Assembly: GCA_964517495.1 (NCBI GenBank)
Contig: CAZFER010000016.1
Span: 1-64,000 of the forward strand
Direction of reading: 5' to 3'
From: CAZFER01 sp964517495
GTDB taxonomy: Bacteria; Hinthialibacterota; Hinthialibacteria; Hinthialibacterales; Hinthialibacteraceae
Length of the DNA stretch: 64,000 bases
Below the pieces are notes generated by a model. It did no database searches, had not been told where the DNA came from, and saw only the letters and a list, made by a program, of their open reading frames with translations. Shown piece by piece: positions 10,028 through 18,763 of this stretch. Position 1 is the stretch's first letter; every line of letters begins with the position of its first letter. Position numbers and translations under genes: made by a program.

Positions 10028-10131
10028 ATGAAGAACTCGAAGGGATTTACTTTGACCGAGTTTTTTATCGTGGTGGCTATTATTGGAATTTTGGCAGCGG
10101 AGGTGGTGAGGAGTAGAACCGCAGTTAAACA
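10028..10131 (+). pseudogene. truncated type II prepilin-like gene
   Basis: The frame opens with MKNSKGFTLTEFF and IVVAIIGILAA, the class III prepilin leader with a G/F cleavage site. After about 28 residues it loses all similarity and the frame runs into a strong terminator at 10132-10161 and then antisense through the neighbouring DUF1080 gene. Compared with the roughly 200-residue relatives at 12711 and 22416, almost the entire mature domain is missing. It is best read as a decayed copy; a short functional peptide cannot be excluded. Confidence 0.7.
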
Positions 10132-10161
10132 AAAAACGGGGCCATGTATGGCCCCGTTTTT
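10132..10161. terminator. bidirectional rho-independent terminator
   Basis: AAAAACGGGGCCAT pairs perfectly with ATGGCCCCGTTTTT across a two-base centre. The T-run on either strand lets it serve both the plus-strand prepilin remnant and the minus-strand DUF1080 gene that ends at 10185. Confidence 0.9.
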
Positions 10162-10184
10162 AAGTGATGAATTAAATGCGTATG

Positions 10185-11408
10185 TTATTCTTTATCAAAG
10201 AGTTTGGAGAGGTCGCGAATACGGACATTTTTCCAGCGAACCTGAGCAGGGGGATCACCCCGGAAACCATGCACTTGTAATCCGATAAAACCTTTTGGGG
10301 TCATATCATCTTCTAAATTAGCGGCGGGAACTCCGTTGACCCATGTCATGATGCGATTTTTGACGGCCAATACTCGAAAAGTATTCCATTCACCGTTTTT
10401 GAAAGCCTTGCGGGCGGCTTCATTGTCTTTAAGGTCATCCAACCAGCCTCGGCGGGCTTCGTCATAAATTCCACCGCTCCAGGCACGATCGGATGGATCA
10501 ATCTCAACCTGATAACCATGAACACGGCCATTTTTATAATCGGGCAGGCTGTTGCTGCGGATTTGAACACCTGAGTTCAAGCGGGGATCGTCCTTCACTT
10601 CGAATTCCAATTCAAAATCGGTGTAATGCTTTTTGGTGCATAAGAACGAATTGGGGCTTCCTTTTACTGTGGTACCCACGATGGCGCCATCTTCAACACT
10701 GTATTCCGCTTTCCCGTTAATTTGTTCCCAGCCTTCAAGATTTTTGCCGTTAAATAAAGGTTTCCACTCAGGTAACTCGGGAAGAGACCGGACACGGATG
10801 TTTTTATAGTAGACAGTGCTGCCTGGATCATGGCCTTGCAGAGCAAAGGTGCCGCTGGACAATGATTTGGATGATTCTTTTGTCTTTTCGGGTTCAAGGT
10901 AATTTACTACCATTTCATCATCGATAAATATGAAGACATGATCTTCAACAACAATGATATGTTCGGTAAACCATTCATTATCCTGGGCGTATTGCTTGAA
11001 GATATCTTTGGTGTTATACAGGCTGCCGCTTTTTCGGGGATCACGTTCGTAGGTGTTGTTCACTTGAACTTCATACCCTTTTGAGGGCCAGCCGACTGGT
11101 TGGTATTGGGTGTGGAAGAAGATGCCTCCATTGGAATTGGGGTTGGTCATGACATCCACTTTCAGTTGGAAATTCTTGAAATTGTGGTCTTTGACATCCC
11201 CAACATAATATAAATGGCAGCGGGAACCCTTCGCCCTTATTTTCCCATCCACGATACTGAAGGTGTCCTGATTTTCTTCCGCTTTTTTCCACCCTTCAAA
11301 GGTTTTTCCGTCCCACAGTTGAATCCAACCTGATTCACCTTGTCCATAGACAGAAACAACACAGATTAAACTGAGCACAATAAGTAATGATAAACGTTTG
11401 GTTAGCAT
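10185..11408 (-). CDS. secreted protein with two DUF1080 (3-keto-disaccharide hydrolase) domains
   Basis: 407 residues from the ATG at 11408, with AAAAGGAG eight bases upstream; the GTG at 11417 would sit right against that site. A signal peptide (LSLLIVLSLICVVSVYGQ) precedes two DUF1080 sandwiches at about 27-210 (WIQLWDGKTFEGWKKAE) and 215-405 (WKPLFNGKNLEGWEQI). The family is LamG-like; some members hydrolyse 3-keto-glycosides. Substrate here is unknown. It is divergent from the ThuA-like gene, with which DUF1080 genes often co-occur. Confidence 0.9.
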   Translation of the reverse strand: MLTKRLSLLIVLSLICVVSVYGQGESGWIQLWDGKTFEGWKKAEENQDTFSIVDGKIRAKGSRCHLYYVGDVKDHNFKNFQLKVDVMTNPNSNGGIFFHTQYQPVGWPSKGYEVQVNNTYERDPRKSGSLYNTKDIFKQYAQDNEWFTEHIIVVEDHVFIFIDDEMVVNYLEPEKTKESSKSLSSGTFALQGHDPGSTVYYKNIRVRSLPELPEWKPLFNGKNLEGWEQINGKAEYSVEDGAIVGTTVKGSPNSFLCTKKHYTDFELEFEVKDDPRLNSGVQIRSNSLPDYKNGRVHGYQVEIDPSDRAWSGGIYDEARRGWLDDLKDNEAARKAFKNGEWNTFRVLAVKNRIMTWVNGVPAANLEDDMTPKGFIGLQVHGFRGDPPAQVRWKNVRIRDLSKLFDKE

Positions 11409-11566
11409 TTGATACACTCCTTTTGGAATTGAATTTTAGATATCCTATGTTAAACAAGATTTATGCGTATGGAAAGGCAAAGAGATCGGTTCATGCTTTT
11501 ATGGGAAGGATGATTTATGCTACAATCAGCGGGATTAAACCATACTTATGAAGTGAGGAAAACATC

Positions 11567-12589
11567 ATGAAAAAACAGTGGAAGATAGTGCAATCATTTT
11601 TAGTCATTTTTGGATTTATTACCCTGGCCCTTAATCCGGCTTTGGCGGGCAATCCGTGGGTGGTGTATGAAGGGAAATCAGGGCTGGGGCAAGGCAAGCA
11701 TATCGTTTTTGTGACGGGTGATGAGGAATACCGGTCGGAGGAATCAATGCCTCAATTGGCCAAAATCCTGGCTGTTCATCATGGATTTAAATGCACGGTG
11801 CTGTTTGCGATCGACAAGCAGGACGGAACCATAAATCCTGAACAGACAGATAATATTCCTGGCTTGGAGAAATTGAAGACGGCCGATTTGATGGTTATTT
11901 TTACCCGCTTTCGGGATTTGCCCAATGACCAGATGAAGCATATCGTGGAGTATATCAATTCAGGCAAACCGATAATGGGGCTGCGCACCGCCACCCATGC
12001 GTTTCGCTTTCAAAAACACGCGGATGGCCCTTATGCCAAATATACGTTCAACAACAAGAGTGAGGATTACAGAGGCGGTTTTGGACGCCAAGTGCTGGGA
12101 GAAACCTGGATCACCCATCATGGGCATCATCAAAAGGAGAGCACCCGAGGGCTGATCGCTGAGGGAATGGAGGATCATCCGATCGTGAATGGGACTGACC
12201 GTATTTGGGGACCTTCGGATGTATATGGCATCACCACGCTGGAAGGTGACTGCAAACCTGTCATTATTGGCCACGTTTTAAAGGGAATGAATCCTGATGA
12301 TGAGCCCAATACGGATAAGAAACCATTGCCGGTCGCCTGGACCAAAACTTATACAGGGGACAAGGGAAAAACAGCCCGTGTTTTTGCAACCACCATGGGA
12401 CATGGTGGGGACTTGACATGTGATGATTTCCGCCGCCTTTTGGTGAACGCCACGTTCTGGTGCCTGGGTATGGAAGACAACATTCCCGAAGAAGCCAATG
12501 TCGATTTGGTCGGTGAATATGATCCCAATCCGATTGGCTTTGGGAACCATAAAAAGGGTTTAAAACCTTCTGATCATGCATTGAATTAA
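11567..12589 (+). CDS. secreted ThuA-like domain protein
   Basis: 340 residues with a signal peptide (FLVIFGFITLALNPALAG) and a ThuA-like, glutamine-amidotransferase-fold domain over most of the chain (HIVFVTGDEEYRSEESMPQLAKIL at 45-68; GLRTATHAF near 143; THHGHH near 178; a C-terminal VNATFWCLGME). ThuA-like proteins are linked to trehalose and other sugar use; the enzymatic role is not firmly known. GAGGAAAACATC precedes the ATG. A terminator follows closely. Confidence 0.85.
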   Translation: MKKQWKIVQSFLVIFGFITLALNPALAGNPWVVYEGKSGLGQGKHIVFVTGDEEYRSEESMPQLAKILAVHHGFKCTVLFAIDKQDGTINPEQTDNIPGLEKLKTADLMVIFTRFRDLPNDQMKHIVEYINSGKPIMGLRTATHAFRFQKHADGPYAKYTFNNKSEDYRGGFGRQVLGETWITHHGHHQKESTRGLIAEGMEDHPIVNGTDRIWGPSDVYGITTLEGDCKPVIIGHVLKGMNPDDEPNTDKKPLPVAWTKTYTGDKGKTARVFATTMGHGGDLTCDDFRRLLVNATFWCLGMEDNIPEEANVDLVGEYDPNPIGFGNHKKGLKPSDHALN

Positions 12590-12616
12590 TAACCAATCCT
12601 ATCGTTTGGATCAAAT

Positions 12617-12645
12617 AACGGGGTGGAAGTTTCCACCCCGTTTTG
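12617..12645 (+). terminator. rho-independent terminator after the ThuA-like gene
   Basis: AACGGGGTGGAA pairs with TTCCACCCCGTT around a two-base centre and is followed by TTTTGAGTTT. Confidence 0.9.
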
Positions 12646-12710
12646 AGTTTGGGGGTAGAATATAGCCTTTGGTATTACGTTCCCTTGACTCGTAATATCG
12701 CAGGGATATT

Positions 12711-13325
12711 ATGGTTATGAAATTCGTAATACCTTTGGTTTATATGAACGAACCCAAATATGCATTTACTTTAATTGAGTTGTTAATCGTTGTCGCTATT
12801 ATAGGGATTCTTGCGGCTATTGCTGTTCCGAATTTTGTGAATGCCCGGATGCGTGCGTTGGTGAGTCGAACCTATGCGGATCTTAAAAACTGTGCCACCA
12901 CAATAGAGCAGTATGGGTTGGATCAAGGCCGTTATCCCTATTACAACAATCCCGTGGATGAAGTCAGTGCTCTGAGTGGGGCTGCAGTGACCTACCTGCC
13001 AATTTGGTTAACCACGCCGGTTCCTTATTTTTCACAATTGCCCTTGGATCCTTTTCCCCCTTCTTATTTAGCAGGCAGCGAAGAGGCGGCAGCAGATAAA
13101 CCTTACAAATATATCCATGGATACGATCAAGTTTATAAAAATCAACAATTCGTGGGTTCTCATATTCGTTATCATTTCCAAAATTTTTCAGGTGAAACCC
13201 GGCAAACCATTATGTGGCAGGTGTGGTCATTGGGACCGGATCGTGTCGTTGCTCATGATGGGCTTTCCTATGATGTGAGTAATGGCTTGTTTAGTTATGG
13301 GGATATTTCCAGGTTTGGTCCTTAA
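12711..13325 (+). CDS. type II secretion prepilin-like protein (GspG/H-like N-terminus)
   Basis: 204 residues. The leader is followed by FTLIELLIVVAIIGILAA and IAVPNFVNARMRA, the prepilin N-methylation helix; cleavage would be between Ala and Phe in YA/FTLIEL. The start is ambiguous: ATG at 12711 has CAGGG five bases upstream but gives an unusually long, hydrophobic leader, while ATG at 12744 gives a normal seven-residue leader without a clear SD. The mature part is a pseudopilin-like domain (YADLKNCATTIEQYGLDQGRYP). No secretion apparatus genes are nearby. Confidence 0.85.
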   Translation: MVMKFVIPLVYMNEPKYAFTLIELLIVVAIIGILAAIAVPNFVNARMRALVSRTYADLKNCATTIEQYGLDQGRYPYYNNPVDEVSALSGAAVTYLPIWLTTPVPYFSQLPLDPFPPSYLAGSEEAAADKPYKYIHGYDQVYKNQQFVGSHIRYHFQNFSGETRQTIMWQVWSLGPDRVVAHDGLSYDVSNGLFSYGDISRFGP

Positions 13326-13357
13326 AGGGAATACGAACCGAGAGAGGATAGCAAAAG

Positions 13358-14254
13358 ATGTATAAATCAATTGCAAACATAAATCGAAATCGTATTTTTC
13401 TCGTATTTCTTATCGTTTCAATAAACCTTTCATCTCACGTGTGGGGGCATACGGTTTGGGATCAACGTAACGAACCTGGGCCCTGGACCATCTGTTTGTA
13501 CCACTGCGATGAGGAAGATATAGGGGAAGGTCATCTGATCCAGAATGCGGGATGGAATAAGGATTTGAATTTACGTATTGGTGATCCTGCAGAGGTTGGC
13601 TTGGAAAGCACCGGTGATGTTCGGCATGGATTTTTGAATCGTGCACTTATAGGCCACTCAGAACAAGCCTGTGTGAGTGTGGATGAAATCAAGCACCCCA
13701 CCGGTGATTTGTCGATAGAGGTTTGGTTGAAATTCCTCGCGCATGGTGCGGATATCCAAATTGGTTTTATGGATGGTATTTCCTTGCAAATTCGAATCGG
13801 TGGTGACGGAGACCGGTTTCAACTCCTTGGCTCCAATTCGACAGATGAAATGGGGACGAAATACAGTGCACCGGGATTTCAAAGTTTTCCACCCGTGGGC
13901 AACTGGCATCATTTAGGTGTTACGATTCGTGCACCTCATGTCACTCAATTAAATAATGGCCATTATCGATATGAAGACGGTTGTTATGCCCAATTTTTTT
14001 ATGACAGCCATATTGTCGGTTTTGTAAATCAAACCAAATTAAATCTCACCGGCTTGGAATTTGCGTCCCATTCTAAAACCGCCATTCTTATTCACAACGG
14101 AACCATGGTGTTTGACGAAATTATGATCAGTGATGTGGATTGGAGTGATCCTGTGGGACATGGTGGAACAGGTCACGGGGGGGTGCGAGTTGGCCATGCA
14201 TTTGAAGACGGACGGCGGCCACTAAGCAGCATTAACGATTGGAGTTTGTTTTGA
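13358..14254 (+). CDS. secreted LamG-like protein ending in DWSLF
   Basis: 298 residues with a signal peptide (RIFLVFLIVSINLSSHVWGH) and one LamG/concanavalin-like domain (about 50-280; GDLSIEVWLKFLAHGADIQI; VGNWHHLGVTIR). It follows the prepilin gene by 32 bases and may be cotranscribed with it. The last residues are INDWSLF, closely like VVDWSLY at the end of the LamG protein at 8183-9961. No catalytic residues were recognised; a binding or surface role is inferred. Confidence 0.7.
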   Translation: MYKSIANINRNRIFLVFLIVSINLSSHVWGHTVWDQRNEPGPWTICLYHCDEEDIGEGHLIQNAGWNKDLNLRIGDPAEVGLESTGDVRHGFLNRALIGHSEQACVSVDEIKHPTGDLSIEVWLKFLAHGADIQIGFMDGISLQIRIGGDGDRFQLLGSNSTDEMGTKYSAPGFQSFPPVGNWHHLGVTIRAPHVTQLNNGHYRYEDGCYAQFFYDSHIVGFVNQTKLNLTGLEFASHSKTAILIHNGTMVFDEIMISDVDWSDPVGHGGTGHGGVRVGHAFEDGRRPLSSINDWSLF

Positions 14255-14314
14255 ACGGTATGGAATGTATCCATTTCCGATCATTTATCTTAATCATTTA
14301 AAAGGAGATGTAGT

Positions 14315-15130
14315 ATGAAGAAAAGTTTGGTCATCATTGGTGTCTTGGTTTTCATGGTTCAGTGTGTTTATGCGCACTTTCCCATGTTGATGCATGACGC
14401 GCCGTTTGCCGAAGTGAACCAGGTGGTCAGCATGATGTTTGCTGTTGGGCATCCCTATGAGCAGGAATATACCGATCCACCCAAGCCGGAAAAAGTGGTG
14501 GCGATTCTTCCCTCCGGCCAATCCGTTGATTTAACGAATGAACTAAAAGAAGGTACCTATAAGGTAGACCAACTCACCGCGGATGTGTGGGAATTGAACT
14601 TTCAACCTGAAGCACCTGGGGATTTCATCATTGCATTGGATACTGAACCGGAATTTGGGTTGAACAATACGGTCCATCAAGAATATTTAAAAGTACTTGT
14701 ACATGCAGAGGAATCGGGGGAATGGGATAAACGGACTGGTCAGCCGCTGGAAATTGTGCCGCTTACCCGGCCTTATGGACTCGAAGAGGGGTATGTCTTT
14801 ACGGGCCAATTGTTCAAAGGGGATCAACCCCTTGGTGGAGCTGAGATAGAGATAGAACAATTCTTGACACATGTACCCGCGCTAGAGGATCTTCCTCCTG
14901 AGCCATTGATTACAAAGGTAGTTAAAACAGATCCCAATGGTGTTTTCTCACACACATTGCCGCATCCAGGATGGTGGATCATCGCAGCGTACGTGGAGGA
15001 TGCCGGAGAAATTGAAATCGATGGACAAACATATACTCTAAGTGGTTTGGCTGGGTTGTGGGTACATGTTGAGCCAACGTTTGTGCAAGAGTTTCCGACA
15101 AACATCAGTTCATGGAAATCTAATTATTAA
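14315..15130 (+). CDS. secreted DUF4198 family protein
   Basis: 271 residues with a signal peptide (KSLVIIGVLVFMVQCVYA) directly followed by HFPMLMHDAP, the usual start of mature DUF4198 proteins. These are periplasmic beta-sandwich proteins often found near metal-uptake systems; the His-rich mature N-terminus fits a metal-binding role. No transporter is adjacent, so function is left open. AAAAGGAGATG lies upstream of the ATG. Confidence 0.75.
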   Translation: MKKSLVIIGVLVFMVQCVYAHFPMLMHDAPFAEVNQVVSMMFAVGHPYEQEYTDPPKPEKVVAILPSGQSVDLTNELKEGTYKVDQLTADVWELNFQPEAPGDFIIALDTEPEFGLNNTVHQEYLKVLVHAEESGEWDKRTGQPLEIVPLTRPYGLEEGYVFTGQLFKGDQPLGGAEIEIEQFLTHVPALEDLPPEPLITKVVKTDPNGVFSHTLPHPGWWIIAAYVEDAGEIEIDGQTYTLSGLAGLWVHVEPTFVQEFPTNISSWKSNY

Positions 15131-15159
15131 TTCTGAAACAATTAATGCATGAAAGAAAA

Positions 15160-15196
15160 CGGGGTGAGCCGATCGGCTCACCCCGCTTATATTTTT
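15160..15196 (+). terminator. rho-independent terminator after the DUF4198 gene
   Basis: A perfect 26-base palindrome starting CGGGGTGAGCC and ending GGCTCACCCCG is followed by CTTATATTTTTG. It lies between convergent genes and could serve both. Confidence 0.85.
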
Positions 15197-15219
15197 GACT
15201 CGATTGATATCACAAGGGG

Positions 15220-17562
15220 TCATGATTCTGTATAATTGGGAAGTTGCGCCATTTCATGGTTATCATTAAATCTGGTGTCACCCTGAAAAGAAACAGAATC
15301 CGCGATTTTAAATTGGCTGATCAGGCTTTGCAGAGATTGGGCCTGGGAAGAAAGTTCCTCACTGGCGGAGGCGCATTCTTCGCTGGTGGCGGAATTCTGT
15401 TGAGTCACTTCATCCAGTTGTTCAATGGCGTTACGGATTTGAGCCGCTCCATTGGATTGTTCGGCGCATGCTGAAGAGATTTCCTGTACCAATTGGGAGG
15501 CGTTTTGGATAGCGGGAACCAGTTGTTGAATGAGTTCACCAGCCTGTTCCGCCCGGCCGACGCTGTCTTTTGCCAATGTGCGGATTTCGCGCGCGGCCTC
15601 CTGGCTGCGTTCTGCCAATTTACGTACTTCGACAGCGACAACGGCAAATCCTTTACCCATCTCGCCAGCACGAGCGGCCTCTATAGCGGCATTTAAAGCC
15701 AACAAGTTGGTTTGATCGGCAATGTCATCAACGATGGTTATCTGTTCGGCAATCTTTTTCATGGCATCCACTGTTTCCATCACAGCTTGCCCCCCCTTAT
15801 CGGCTTCCTCAGCCGATTGCTGACTCATATCATTTGCTTTTTGGGCGTTGACAGCGTTTTGCTCAACCGAACTGGTAAGTTGTTCGATAGAAGCCGAGGT
15901 CTCTTCCAGGTTGGATGCCTGTTCGGTAGACGCGTTGGCCAGATTTTGAGCCGAGGCGGAAAGTTCTTCTGAACTGGCCGCTACTTGTTCCGATGATAAA
16001 CCAATATTGGTCATAACATCATTCAGTTTGGCTCGCATAATGTTTAAGGAGTTCGCCAGGATTCCAATTTCGTCCTTTTGATTGATAGCAACTTCCTGGG
16101 TTAAATCACCATCAGCAATATGCTGAGTAAATCGAACGCCCTTTTGTAAAGCGAGCAGAATACCTCTGGCAATGATAACGGCCATGAGAATACCAAAAAT
16201 GAATGCAATGACACTAACGACGATCACAGTACTGTGGGTTAACGAAGCGTCTTTCATCATTGATTGATTAGTGGCTGTCGCATCTTCTTCCACCACCGTT
16301 CCAATCTGAGTTAAAAGGGATTGGACTTGCTGCAAGGCGGGAACGGATTGCTGATTATAAATCGTTTTCGCCTCGTGCATATCTGCCACTAACGTTATGA
16401 CCCGGTTGGCCATGTCATTAAGTACGGTTTGAGTTTGATGCAATGCCGGTAGTGTTTCCTGGTTAAAGATAATTTTGGCTTGGGTTTGAGCATCAATCCT
16501 CTCTTTTTCTAAAGCAATTAGGCCAGCAAAATGTTGTTCCAAATCATCCAATGCCGGCGCGGTTTTTTCTTTGAAGATACTCTTTGCTTTTTCTTCATCA
16601 TCCTGATTCAGCGCTGCTTTTATTTCCACAGCCGATGCATGCAAGTCATTATGGATGGGACGACATTCATCCATGATTTGTTTGAATTGGGGATAGGTTG
16701 TTTCGAGGTTTTTCGCATCTTCACTATCCAGATAAATGCCAAACGCACATTGATTGGGATCGGTTTCAATTCCGCTCATTTGGGTGGCATTTTGAATGAT
16801 GGCTTGATTAAGCGCTACAGACCAATCCAAATGCTTGACAAGCATTTCTTGCAATTGTTCGCTCAAGCCTGGATGGATAGGCTGCCAGACTGCTTGGATC
16901 TTGGCAGCCGAATCATGGAGTTTTTGATGGGGGATTTTGATGGCTTCGATTAATTCGGCCAGTTTATTATCCTGAGCGGCCAATTTTTTGGCTTCGTCCC
17001 CAAAAAGAAACTTTCCGAGATTGCATGTCCGATGATCGGTTGTCACATCCATATGTGAATGATTCTCAATAAACGCATCCTTGATTTTGCCAAGCCAAAC
17101 CAGATGATCCCGTTCCAACTGGGTCATGGTGGTTGCCAGTTGAGGGTCGATTTTGTTAAAGCGTTCGTTTATGGCAATAACGGATTCATGTAAGTCCTTA
17201 TGGGGTTGATCAATTTTGTTCAACAATTGTTTAAGTTCAGGAATTTCCTGCTCTGCCTGCCGGCGGGCATCACTGTTATACCATTTGCCAAACGCACATT
17301 GAGTGGGATCGGTTTGAACCTCGACGGTATTAGCATCATCACGGATGAATGAACTACAGACACCACCTGCCCAGGCGAGATGATCCACTTCCTTCTGGAT
17401 GATGTTGGTTTGTAGATTGTGGCTGGTATTCACATGTTTTGAACCATCAATTATGCGGCTGATTCCAAAAACAGACCACAAAGCTATGATAACCATGAGA
17501 ACTAATAGTAATCCGAATCCAACGCTGAATTTTGTCCTGAGTTTAAGATCGTTCCACTTCAT
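15220..17562 (-). CDS. methyl-accepting chemotaxis protein with three tandem CZB zinc-binding modules
   Basis: 780 residues from the ATG at 17562; a TTG one codon earlier is possible. TM1 is about 12-34 and TM2 about 445-468. Between them lie three CZB-like modules, each with His in HLxW, then TD-x(3)-C, then PHxxLH or IHxxLH. Predicted ligands are H61/C89/H121/H125, H153/C180/H212/H216 and H244/C272/H304/H308. A further helical segment, a HAMP region and a complete MCP signalling domain (GEMGKGFAVVAVEVRKLAERS) follow. CZB domains usually sit alone in cytoplasmic tails; here three are predicted in the sensor region. The likely role is sensing zinc or a zinc-reactive oxidant; the gene stands alone, away from other che genes. 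Confidence 0.9.
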   Translation of the reverse strand: MKWNDLKLRTKFSVGFGLLLVLMVIIALWSVFGISRIIDGSKHVNTSHNLQTNIIQKEVDHLAWAGGVCSSFIRDDANTVEVQTDPTQCAFGKWYNSDARRQAEQEIPELKQLLNKIDQPHKDLHESVIAINERFNKIDPQLATTMTQLERDHLVWLGKIKDAFIENHSHMDVTTDHRTCNLGKFLFGDEAKKLAAQDNKLAELIEAIKIPHQKLHDSAAKIQAVWQPIHPGLSEQLQEMLVKHLDWSVALNQAIIQNATQMSGIETDPNQCAFGIYLDSEDAKNLETTYPQFKQIMDECRPIHNDLHASAVEIKAALNQDDEEKAKSIFKEKTAPALDDLEQHFAGLIALEKERIDAQTQAKIIFNQETLPALHQTQTVLNDMANRVITLVADMHEAKTIYNQQSVPALQQVQSLLTQIGTVVEEDATATNQSMMKDASLTHSTVIVVSVIAFIFGILMAVIIARGILLALQKGVRFTQHIADGDLTQEVAINQKDEIGILANSLNIMRAKLNDVMTNIGLSSEQVAASSEELSASAQNLANASTEQASNLEETSASIEQLTSSVEQNAVNAQKANDMSQQSAEEADKGGQAVMETVDAMKKIAEQITIVDDIADQTNLLALNAAIEAARAGEMGKGFAVVAVEVRKLAERSQEAAREIRTLAKDSVGRAEQAGELIQQLVPAIQNASQLVQEISSACAEQSNGAAQIRNAIEQLDEVTQQNSATSEECASASEELSSQAQSLQSLISQFKIADSVSFQGDTRFNDNHEMAQLPNYTES

Positions 17563-18256
17563 CAAAGTTTTGTTTCTCCTTCATGTTTATATTTTTAAAA
17601 CAAATGAACAATATGCAAAATTTCTTTACCGGTACAAGATATTCATATCTTTTACCAGCAAATAAAATGCCTAAAGTTTATAGAATTGAATTTTGGATTT
17701 GTTTTGTTATCCCATTTCCCTTTAACTTGTTGATTTTATTATACATAAATTAAAGAAAGAGATAGATACTGATTAGAAAAATTGTTCTAGGTTAATGATT
17801 CATATATAAAACGTATATTAACTTTGAGAATTGAAATTCAGTTATTCTTTGCTTTCATCCACAAAAATTTATACAGAAAAACGTTCATAAATTCGATTGT
17901 GAATGATCAATCTCAATATCTCAAAAAAAATTTTTCTGATTCTCAAAACAAGAAAGAGATTGTGCCCAATCTTTCAAACCTAGCCCCTCGCAATCCTGGG
18001 AGAGGAATGGTTACCATACCCGTTTAGCGATTCTAAAACCTCCTGGAATCCCTCTTCGTTTTTGGCTATCCACTTCTCCCCCAAGCCTGGGGGAGATTCA
18101 GAGGGGGTTGATCGTCGGCCCCACAACTTTTGGGTAAAGCTCAGCCCAAAATTGGGAGGGTTGACAAGAAAACGATAAGAAAAATCCTTCCCCCCCTCCT
18201 AACCTCCTCCAATGAAATGGGGAGGTAGGAGAGGATTAAAGGGTTGCATTCCAGTT
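17563..18256. other. long intergenic region with repeat copy B and inverted repeats
   Basis: About the first 400 bases are AT-rich and hold no convincing gene. The second half contains the dispersed repeat described separately and an imperfect inverted repeat around 18196-18231 (CTCCTAACCTCC against GGAGGTAGGAG). Base composition shifts sharply to GC-rich on entering umuDC. Confidence 0.5.
17979..18126 (+). repeat. dispersed intergenic repeat, copy B
   Basis: Shares CCGTTTAGCGATTCT, GGAATCCCTCTTCGTT, GGCTATCCACTTCTCCCCC and GAGGGGGTTGAT with copy C at 51941-52094, and most of this with copy A at 4211-4297. It has a hairpin at the right side (CTCCCCCA/TGGGGGAG) and a degenerate one at the left. 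Just downstream, ACTTTTGGGTAAAG (18126-18139) reappears inverted at 51891-51904, just upstream of copy C. Confidence 0.9.
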
Positions 18257-18268
18257 GAACAAATGATC
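18257..18268 (+). promoter_or_regulatory. possible SOS (LexA) box before umuD
   Basis: GAAC-AAAT-GATC is one base from the GAAC-N4-GTTC form of LexA sites seen in several phyla, and lies about 58 bases before the umuD start. This is a weak match and the LexA consensus of this organism is unknown. Confidence 0.25.
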
Positions 18269-18325
18269 ACTAAACGCTATACTCCTCTTGCGAATTTTGC
18301 ATCATGCAAGAGAGGAGAGCGTCCC

Positions 18326-18763
18326 ATGAAGAGAGGCCTTTTTGTCACCGAATGTTTGTTGCCGGCGGAACCGGTCGCTCAGCATATTCCACTGGCGCAG
18401 TCATCTGTGGCGGCAGGGTTTCCCTCGCCTGCTGATGATTACCTCGAAAGCCAGCTGGATTTAAACGAGTATCTGATTGACAATCCCTCCGCCACCTTTT
18501 TTGTGCGGGTTTCTGGCGAATCCATGCTGGATGCAGGTATTCATCATGGCGATATTCTGGTGGTGGACCGTTCGCTGGACGCCTCGGAGGGGAAGGTGGT
18601 CATTGCGGTGGTGGAAGGCGAAATGGTGGTCAAACGGCTGCGCCGGATAAAAGGCAAGCTGTGTCTGCTTCCGGAAAACAAACAGTATCCACCGTTGGAA
18701 ATCGGAGATGAAACCGACTGCACAATTTGGGGGGTGGTCAAGCATGTCCTCCATTCACTCTAG
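18326..18763 (+). CDS. umuD: UmuD-like translesion polymerase subunit (self-cleaving)
   Basis: 145 residues from the ATG at 18326, with GAGGAG upstream; upstream in-frame starts would add an unrelated extension. The peptidase S24 catalytic pair is Ser66 (SGESMLDAG) and Lys103 (GEMVVKRL), and the expected cleavage bond is Ala30-Gly31 (VAAGFPSP). In the family, RecA-stimulated cleavage gives UmuD', which joins UmuC to form DNA polymerase V. The coding end overlaps umuC by 20 bases. Confidence 0.93.
   Translation: MKRGLFVTECLLPAEPVAQHIPLAQSSVAAGFPSPADDYLESQLDLNEYLIDNPSATFFVRVSGESMLDAGIHHGDILVVDRSLDASEGKVVIAVVEGEMVVKRLRRIKGKLCLLPENKQYPPLEIGDETDCTIWGVVKHVLHSL

Noticed and set aside
10132..10288. 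Continuation of the prepilin frame after residue 34
   Set aside because: It reads through a strong terminator and antisense to the DUF1080 gene, and has no pilin-like sequence.
17824..18027. 67-codon frame in the gap upstream of umuD
   Set aside because: It is AT-rich, without SD or known motif, and runs into the dispersed repeat.
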